Part shown: piece by piece, positions 19,412-24,729 of the stretch
How the letters are laid out: the number at the start of each line of letters is the position of its first letter
Numbering within the stretch: position 1 is the first letter of the stretch
DNA from: Chara braunii
Lineage: Eukaryota > Streptophyta > Charophyceae > Charales > Characeae
Assembly (NCBI GenBank): GCA_003427395.1
Contig: BFEA01000540.1
Span: 423,354-448,082, forward strand
DNA: 24,729 nt
Direction of reading: 5' to 3'
Made by a program: the position numbers and the translations under genes
The notes under the pieces: generated by a model
Database searches by the model: none
The model's input: only the letters and a program-made list of their open reading frames with translations
Told to the model about the DNA's origin: nothing

Positions 19412-21240
19412 ATGCCCTGCACGGCGTTTCGTACCGAGGGACGTCCATCAAAGTAGTTGGGGGTGTGGCCAAGGATTTTGGGTGAGGCTTGAATCGCCTA
19501 GACGGGGCGGGGGATTCTCGCTTCGCTTCCAATGTTATTTGGTTAGGGGCGATAAAGGTGGCTAGGAAGCAAAAACAATAGGACTCGATGAGAAAATCGG
19601 TTCGACGTGCCGGGTATGAACAAAATTTCGCTCTGTCGTGGGCCAGGGAGTGAGACCCAACTCAGCCATCAGTTGCGAAAAAAATTGTCATCAATAAGGA
19701 AAAAGGACAGGGGGAGATGTGGAATCTACCGCTTTTCTCGCTCTAGATTCACGCCACCTTTACTGCAAGAACCCAAAAGATAGGGAGCCTCTAGGCCTCC
19801 GAATCGGATTCATGAAGTCCGCGAGGTCGGCTAGGGGCTTCATCGTCCGATCAGGCTGAGGCTGGGGGAACCCAGGTCCGGAAGCTCACTGGTAGGGCTC
19901 CCACACTTTGGGAGAGTTCTGGGAACCGAGCCAAACCTTCGTATCCCACCACCAGCCTTTGTCAGGAACACGAGTCTCCCTGCCAACACCAGCGGCAGTT
20001 AAACTGGGGCCTCTATGTGGAGTGGGAAGTTGACCAAGGCAGCACCATCAAATCGGTGTAAGGAAAGATAAAGGGCGGGGAAGAGAACTGATCAATCAGA
20101 ATAAACCCACTCCCCCCTATGTGACAAGCTTTGGACATGTTATATAGATGAACACGGTCGGTTTGCAACAACGCGCTTCGCACATCCGCATCGCGGTACG
20201 CGCTATCTTCGTATGCGATCAGGAAGAGCGGAAAGGTGTTATGGCAGATCGACGAGAGGGTTGAGCATGGGCAATCACCCGCGCTCATGTTTAGCATAGT
20301 GAATCTCGACTCTATATAAATCTCAACGAGCCTTGCCCCACTCCCTCCCACTTAATGAAAGTTTTGCCAATGGGACACATCGTCGTCGGTCACAAAATCG
20401 TTACCAATAAAAAATGGGTATGGTTGGGTAGCAAAAAAGATCGGACGACATGTGGAGACGCACCTGCCCGATATCTCTGGTTGCTGCCGATCAGCTCAAT
20501 TGAGCGCAAGACAAACTGACACATGACACTTGCACGCGAGAGGGGAGAGAGGGAAAAACCCGCAACGATCACCCGCGCTTGCACATAGTGCAAGGATTGG
20601 CAAGGGTTGGGGGACCGAGGGGAAATTAACACACTCGCGCATACCCCAACACTACCCAGGGTCGCGCCTGTGTGTGCCTTACACCCGTAACATCATTCCA
20701 CATCCATACATCCATCAATCTTGGACACTGAAGCATTCATCATCTATAAGCCCTCATAACCAACAATATGCATATAACTGAGTATCCACACTTAGTCTAT
20801 TGCATCCACGACACTTGGACAAAACAACAGTGGAGAAAAAAGTGAGTCCCTCGCTATTCAAAGTCCAACAGAGTTGGCCTCCTTCGGGTGCATCTACCAA
20901 TCAACCTGAACGTCAACCAAACATAGCCACAAGGCCCTGTCGCTGGCTACGTTCGATCTTCACCACCGCTCAGTCCCTCGGACTGCCTTACCCCAAGCCT
21001 ACCACTAATCCCACCCTATGTCGTCACTCCGGCCATCACTTGGGCACGTCATACTTGTTCAACGTTTCGGTCTTCGTGCATAGCTCGCGCAGCTGGGACA
21101 ACGGTAGTTTGTCGTTATCCTCGACAACGACGACACCTGTCGAGCGTATCGGCTCTCGCCTTTTCACAAACGTGGGAGCCCTCCCGGCCACGTCACGCAG
21201 AGTTAAACAAAACAAATCAGAGATAACTTGAAAACGACGT
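19412..21240 (-). mobile_element. 5' LTR of the minus-strand Ty3/gypsy element
   Basis: About 1.8 kb of non-coding sequence directly upstream (on the minus strand) of the primer-binding site and gag. It is homologous over nearly its full length to the plus-strand sequence 8805-9821 plus 13963-14535. The outer boundary is uncertain: similarity reaches 21110 at least, and a TG at about 21236 is one candidate terminus. Plus-strand frames at 20530-20781 and 20800-21231 and the minus frame 20013-20351 are fortuitous openings in LTR sequence. No second LTR of the same orientation exists in the window. Confidence 0.65.
20309..20323 (-). promoter_or_regulatory. TATA-like box in the LTR
   Basis: The minus strand reads GATTTATATAGAGTC, the only good TATA-like match in the LTR, about 900 bases upstream of the primer-binding site. 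It would position a promoter for element RNA. The homologous plus-strand LTR has TTGTATGG here, so its TATA appears lost. Confidence 0.45.
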
Positions 21241-21279
21241 AAAATAATCCCGCTAGTCGACAAGACGGGCGTGGTCACG

Positions 21280-22020
21280 TCGTTCCTTCACCGCTCTAGC
21301 TTGGGTGAGTCAGCCGTACTTCCCGCGGTCCCCTATGACAGGATAAGTTCTCGCGGGGCACAACTTACCTTCCCTAAGGGTTGTCACCACCCTTAGAGGC
21401 ATATCCCTACCGAGCTACTGACCCACATGCGAATGTTTTTAAATGCAATCGCAGAGGTGGATCAGTCGAGGGTGTTTGGTCGTTTTCAGCGCTTTTGCTG
21501 TAGTATAGATGCGTTTGGTTAAACGCCAAGTGGACCCGAACGTCGTCCGCTCCTTAGGGCATTGATTTCCTAAGTACGAAACAAACGGTGGTCGACTAGG
21601 ATGACTTCAAGCAAGCGTGAAACCATGGATTGAACATAGTCCTTTAAGTACTCAATTTACAAAAATGGACTAAATATAAAAATTAGTCCGAAGAGAACAA
21701 ACCATCAAAATATTCAAAGATTCATTCATTTTAAGAAGGTATGGCAAAAATAGTCGAGTTACCTAAGCTTTAACTTGATAAGATAGCCTATTAAAATCAT
21801 GGACCCTTCCCTAGTGCTAACCTATTACGAGGCATTAATATAAACACTATGTTACAAGTGGTAGCTTGATAAGATCTCTACACATCTTAAGTTACTCTGA
21901 AATTGATTTTTAATCAGGTGCATTAATCGAAATGTGGTAGGCTTGTGGAAGAAATCTCACTATAGATAGTTTAGTATACTATCTTAACACTATGTTACAA
22001 GTGCGATAATTCTTTTTGAC
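21280..22020. other. Unassigned flank with an 18-base direct repeat
   Basis: No gene recognised. AACACTATGTTACAAGTG occurs at 21843-21860 and again at 21986-22003. CTTGATAAGAT also recurs near 21774 and 21868. A 7 bp hairpin, AGATAGT with ACTATCT, lies at about 21964-21984. The meaning is unknown. Confidence 0.5.
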
Positions 22021-22029
22021 CAACTTCTC

Positions 22030-22440
22030 ACACGGTTCGTTTTCTACGCGCTTGGTTACTCCTCAATGCCAAAGCATGATAGTCTCATCATCGGGTAGCC
22101 CAGATATTATCTATCTGGTTGGTCCTATCCTACTTTGTTGAGCAATGCAAAATAACTACGGCCCTGGCAGAGGAACACATTGACATGGTCTGGAGTATCC
22201 CTCCTCCTCGCCCGAGCACATAGTTCGGATTTCATAAGTCAGGCTAGCTCCACCGCGATACGGCAAGATATCCCCCCCTATAATGGTCCACTTTGGGTCA
22301 TTAACAGGGCTAGCTCCTAAATCAACGAACCCTTGTCCGAGATGCTTCCTAGAGAGAAGAAGTCTATGTCTCTGAGTGTAATCCTTCTTCCATACCTTTT
22401 TTACAAGAGGTTGGCTTAGACGAGAAAAATATAAGATAAA
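22030..22440 (-). ncRNA. Possible structured-RNA fragment, group II intron-like
   Basis: No reading frame stays open, but the minus strand is dense in short stems. CCAGATA/TATCTGG closes a GATAA loop (22100-22118); ATGAT/ATCAT follows (near 22077-22092); GGAG/CTCC and CCGA/TCGG occur near 22190-22235. Purine-rich phrases such as CGGTGGAGCTAGCC and GAACCGTGTGAGA recall organellar group II intron domain I and flanking text. A complete domain V was not found. This could be a nuclear copy of mitochondrial DNA or chance structure. Low confidence. Confidence 0.25.
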
Positions 22441-22449
22441 GAAACAAGT

Positions 22450-24000
22450 GAACTTGAGACTCCTTTAGACGGGCACAGTAAGTAAGGTCATTCGAGATAG
22501 AACGAGATGTCCCTTATGAAAGTGCTGATTTTTTTTTTCACTTTTTTCCTCTTCATCCGAGAATTTTATTCTTTCGACACCCATCAATTTCCCATTTTCC
22601 AATGTGTTTTTTTTTTTTTTACATGCAGGCAAGAATCGAGGAAAAATCATCTTTCCATTATTTTCTTGAGCAGACATATCCAAAGTCTCTCTCACATGCA
22701 TCGTCCTACCTACTTGCACAACAACAAAAGAAACAACCCAAACGAAAGTCACCCACATCCCATCAAAGTCAGCCCCCTTCCCCACAAGCATATCATTCAC
22801 ACACTTTTCTCTACGTTTCTCTGAACATTCAAAGTAGGGACGAGCAAAGTGTAGGTTCACGCAGGTGTGAAGGGAAAACTGAGTCAAGGAATTGACCTTG
22901 AGTGAAGTTGGATCCGGCTCACCCAAGAAAGTCGAGTAATATTCCAATCAAAGTAAAGAACAACCGTCGTTGAAGCTGAAAATATGCGGCTCACAACTCT
23001 ACAAATTGTGGCCTTTCTCTAGAGTCACGGTTCACGCCCCCCCCAAAGTGTCCAAATGAGCAAGGGTCAGGTCCACTGAAAGGACTCGATGAAATAACAC
23101 TTGAGGAGGGTGTTCTCAACAATAAGTCTTACGTGGTCCCACTGACCCGACTACACCTCGACCTCCAAGGATCTGTCCTAATCAATCGCAAGTTCAACTC
23201 TCCTCTAATCACCACGTCCGATCACAATAGCCACACCAACATGTCCGTCCAAATATAAAAAACAGTCTCTCCTGGTCCCAAAATGGGCCCAAGGCGATCC
23301 CATGTCGTTGTCGCTCCACCAAATGGTCATTAAGAAAAAATAAAACAAATTGCGGTGCCTGTCCAAAAAATGGTGGCCTCTCCGGCATCAATGCCGTAAG
23401 CGCGAACACCCCAACGACCACACCACCAATGCCACGCTGCCAAATGTTACTACAGCCGCCCCAAAAACACCGTCGGTTAAAAAAACTAGCTTTAGCGTGC
23501 AATTTCGGCGGTACCTCCCCTCAAAATGTTGTTAATTCGAGAATACTTTGCAGCGCGGCCTCCTCCTTTAACGCACCAGCATTACCGCAGAGCCAGTCGG
23601 ACAGCACCTCCCCAACATGGGTCTGTTGCCGCACGACCAGATTCAAAACACGGCCTTATGGCGCAACACGAGCACAAGGGTGGGGTAACAGTTCCCAACC
23701 TTTGGCTATGGCTTCCTCTCCTCCACTCTCGACTCCCTGCGGACCACTTCTCCTCCATCATCACCTTCTCTCAACAGCAACCAGCCAGCATTCACCTAAG
23801 TGAAAGTCCCAACAACACTGCCACAATTGTGAGGTTGTTGGGTGGAGTGCCGACTTTCATAGTTGCTGAGAGGAGTTTGCCAACACTTCTTCACCCAAGG
23901 TCAATTCACGGGCTCAATCTGAGCAGTAGATCTGCGCCAAATCAATGACTCATTATGGCTCAACCTGGGCCACACACTTACAGAGGCAATTACTTTTAAC
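22450..24000. other. Unassigned stretch, no gene supported
   Basis: Several overlapping open frames on both strands (22465-22947 minus, 22507-22895 plus, 23209-23502 minus, 23429-23948 plus) have no recognisable domain and mutually conflict. TTTTTTTTTTTTTTACATGCAG at about 22607-22628 resembles a plant 3' splice site, but there is no supported exon after it. Confidence 0.45.
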
Positions 24001-24035
24001 TGCCTCTACATTGTTTTGTTTTTTTTTGGACTCAA

Positions 24036-24059
24036 CTATCTCAAATTTTTACGAGATAG
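24036..24059 (+). other. Hairpin
   Basis: A perfect 7 bp inverted repeat, CTATCTC (24036-24042) and GAGATAG (24053-24059), with a 10-base loop. The right arm, extended to GAGATAGCT, also pairs with AGCTATCTC near 24118. Confidence 0.5.
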
Positions 24060-24219
24060 CTAAGGACCTGTCATTTTCAAATCATTTTTCTTCTTTTTTC
24101 TGACTATTCTTTGAAGAGCTATCTCTTTGAAGTTCGACGTACCCGACACACTTTTTAGTGAAGGTATGTCTTGTCCAAATTGAACTTAGCCCTTTTCAAA
24201 ACAATGGTTATGCAGTTCT

Positions 24220-24261
24220 ACATGTTTTGGCCTGAGTAGTCATACTCAGGCCTGTTCATGT
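24220..24261 (+). other. Long interrupted hairpin
   Basis: A perfect 10 bp stem, GGCCTGAGTA (24229-24238) with TACTCAGGCC (24243-24252), around a 4-base loop. After a symmetric 4 x 4 internal loop it continues with ACATG (24220-24224) pairing CATGT (24257-24261). It does not sit next to any recognised gene. Confidence 0.75.
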
Positions 24262-24313
24262 CTACCTAAAGCACAATCGCAACAACATTCGTGGTTGTTT
24301 CCCTTTTCCTTTT

Positions 24314-24383
24314 GCTTCCTTTTTTTTTTTTTTTTTTTACTATTTTGTGTGAGGAAGCAGTTCCTCGTTTGAAAACAAACGAG
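24314..24383 (+). other. Three overlapping, mutually exclusive hairpins
   Basis: GCTTCCT (24314-24320) can pair AGGAAGC (24352-24358) across a T run. GAGGAA (24351-24356) pairs TTCCTC (24361-24366). CTCGTTTG (24364-24371) pairs CAAACGAG (24376-24383) with an AAAA loop. The second shares bases with both others, so only some can form at a time. Confidence 0.6.
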
Positions 24384-24668
24384 CACCTCCCTCCTTTACG
24401 TCATCTCACGCGGTCAAACTAAAGTCAAGCTCATCAGAGTCCTTTCCCCCCTATACAACGCGCACCCGTACCCGAGCGCCAATGGTGTCAGGTACACGCG
24501 ACGATCTGCAACCTGTTCAACGGGCGAACAGGCACAGACCTACATAGATAGAGATAAGAGGGGGGGTAAAAAAACGTGGCGGTGTATACATCCATGCTCT
24601 AGCAGTGGATCCATTTGATTTTCCTCATCCTATAGACGGAAGTAACGTGAGGTCAACCGCCAGTTTGG

Positions 24669-24729
<61 letters not shown>
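24669..24729. repeat. CT microsatellite running off the window end
   Basis: A nearly pure CT/TC repeat to the last base. The tract is likely longer than shown, and may mark a contig edge. Confidence 0.95.

Noticed and set aside
22607-22895. Exon following a strong T-tract/CAG acceptor
   Set aside because: Downstream frame is low-complexity Lys/Gln/Ser/Pro-rich and matches no family; no donor site or second exon could be supported.
24512-24532. CCTGTTC/GAACAGG hairpin as a terminator or operator
   Set aside because: The 7 bp stem is real but isolated, in eukaryotic-type DNA with no adjacent gene or T run.
1-24729. CRISPR arrays, tRNA or rRNA genes, bacterial operons
   Set aside because: No regularly spaced direct repeats, no tRNA B-box with matching arms, and no rRNA signature found on reading both strands.

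Overview
This window looks like eukaryotic, plant-lineage nuclear DNA that is almost entirely transposon-derived. There is no bacterial gene organisation. The only recognisable host-type gene is an AMT1-class ammonium transporter, which matches plants and streptophyte green algae. The rest is a hAT-type DNA transposon, two related APE/RT-type LINEs and Ty3/gypsy LTR-retrotransposon sequence, with long CT, AT and GATT microsatellites. A transposon-rich streptophyte (for example a charophyte alga) is my best guess. That is inference, not proof.

Layout. Bases 1-300 are GATT-type simple repeat. 361-945 is a direct tandem duplication of a ~292 bp unit; each copy carries a TATA-like run, a hairpin and a strong polypyrimidine/AG tract. 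1216-2961 is a decayed hAT transposase readable in one frame through six stops. 2962-5270 is non-coding with several short tandem repeats. 5279-6925 is the ammonium transporter, one uninterrupted frame except for two in-frame TGA codons. 7386-8160 is a 5'-truncated LINE fragment.

From 8.8 to 21.2 kb is a nested retrotransposon cluster. A plus-strand LTR-like sequence (8805-9821, continuing at 13963-14535) is split by a nearly full-length LINE (9822-13962: endonuclease, RT, C-terminal domain, hairpin-rich 3' UTR). From about 15.0 kb rightward, a minus-strand Ty3/gypsy element reads right to left as LTR (about 21.2-19.4 kb), primer-binding site, gag, protease, RT and RNase H, and stops abruptly at ~15.0 kb. 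Its LTR is homologous to the split plus-strand LTR, so two related 5' ends face each other across ~15.0 kb. Neither shows an integrase or a matching 3' LTR in this window.

21.3-24.7 kb has no gene I can support. It holds a possible structured-RNA (group II intron-like) fragment on the minus strand near 22.03-22.44 kb, a set of strong hairpins at 24.0-24.4 kb, and a CT microsatellite running off the window end.

The elements are mostly dead. Reading frames often stay open over long stretches but contain nonsense codons, many explicable as C-to-T or G-to-A transitions (CGA to TGA, CAG to TAG, TGG to TGA), plus some frameshifts and catalytic-site losses. No obviously new functional system emerged. 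The points most worth checking are the double-TGA transporter, the inverted retrotransposon junction and the LINE 3' hairpin array.
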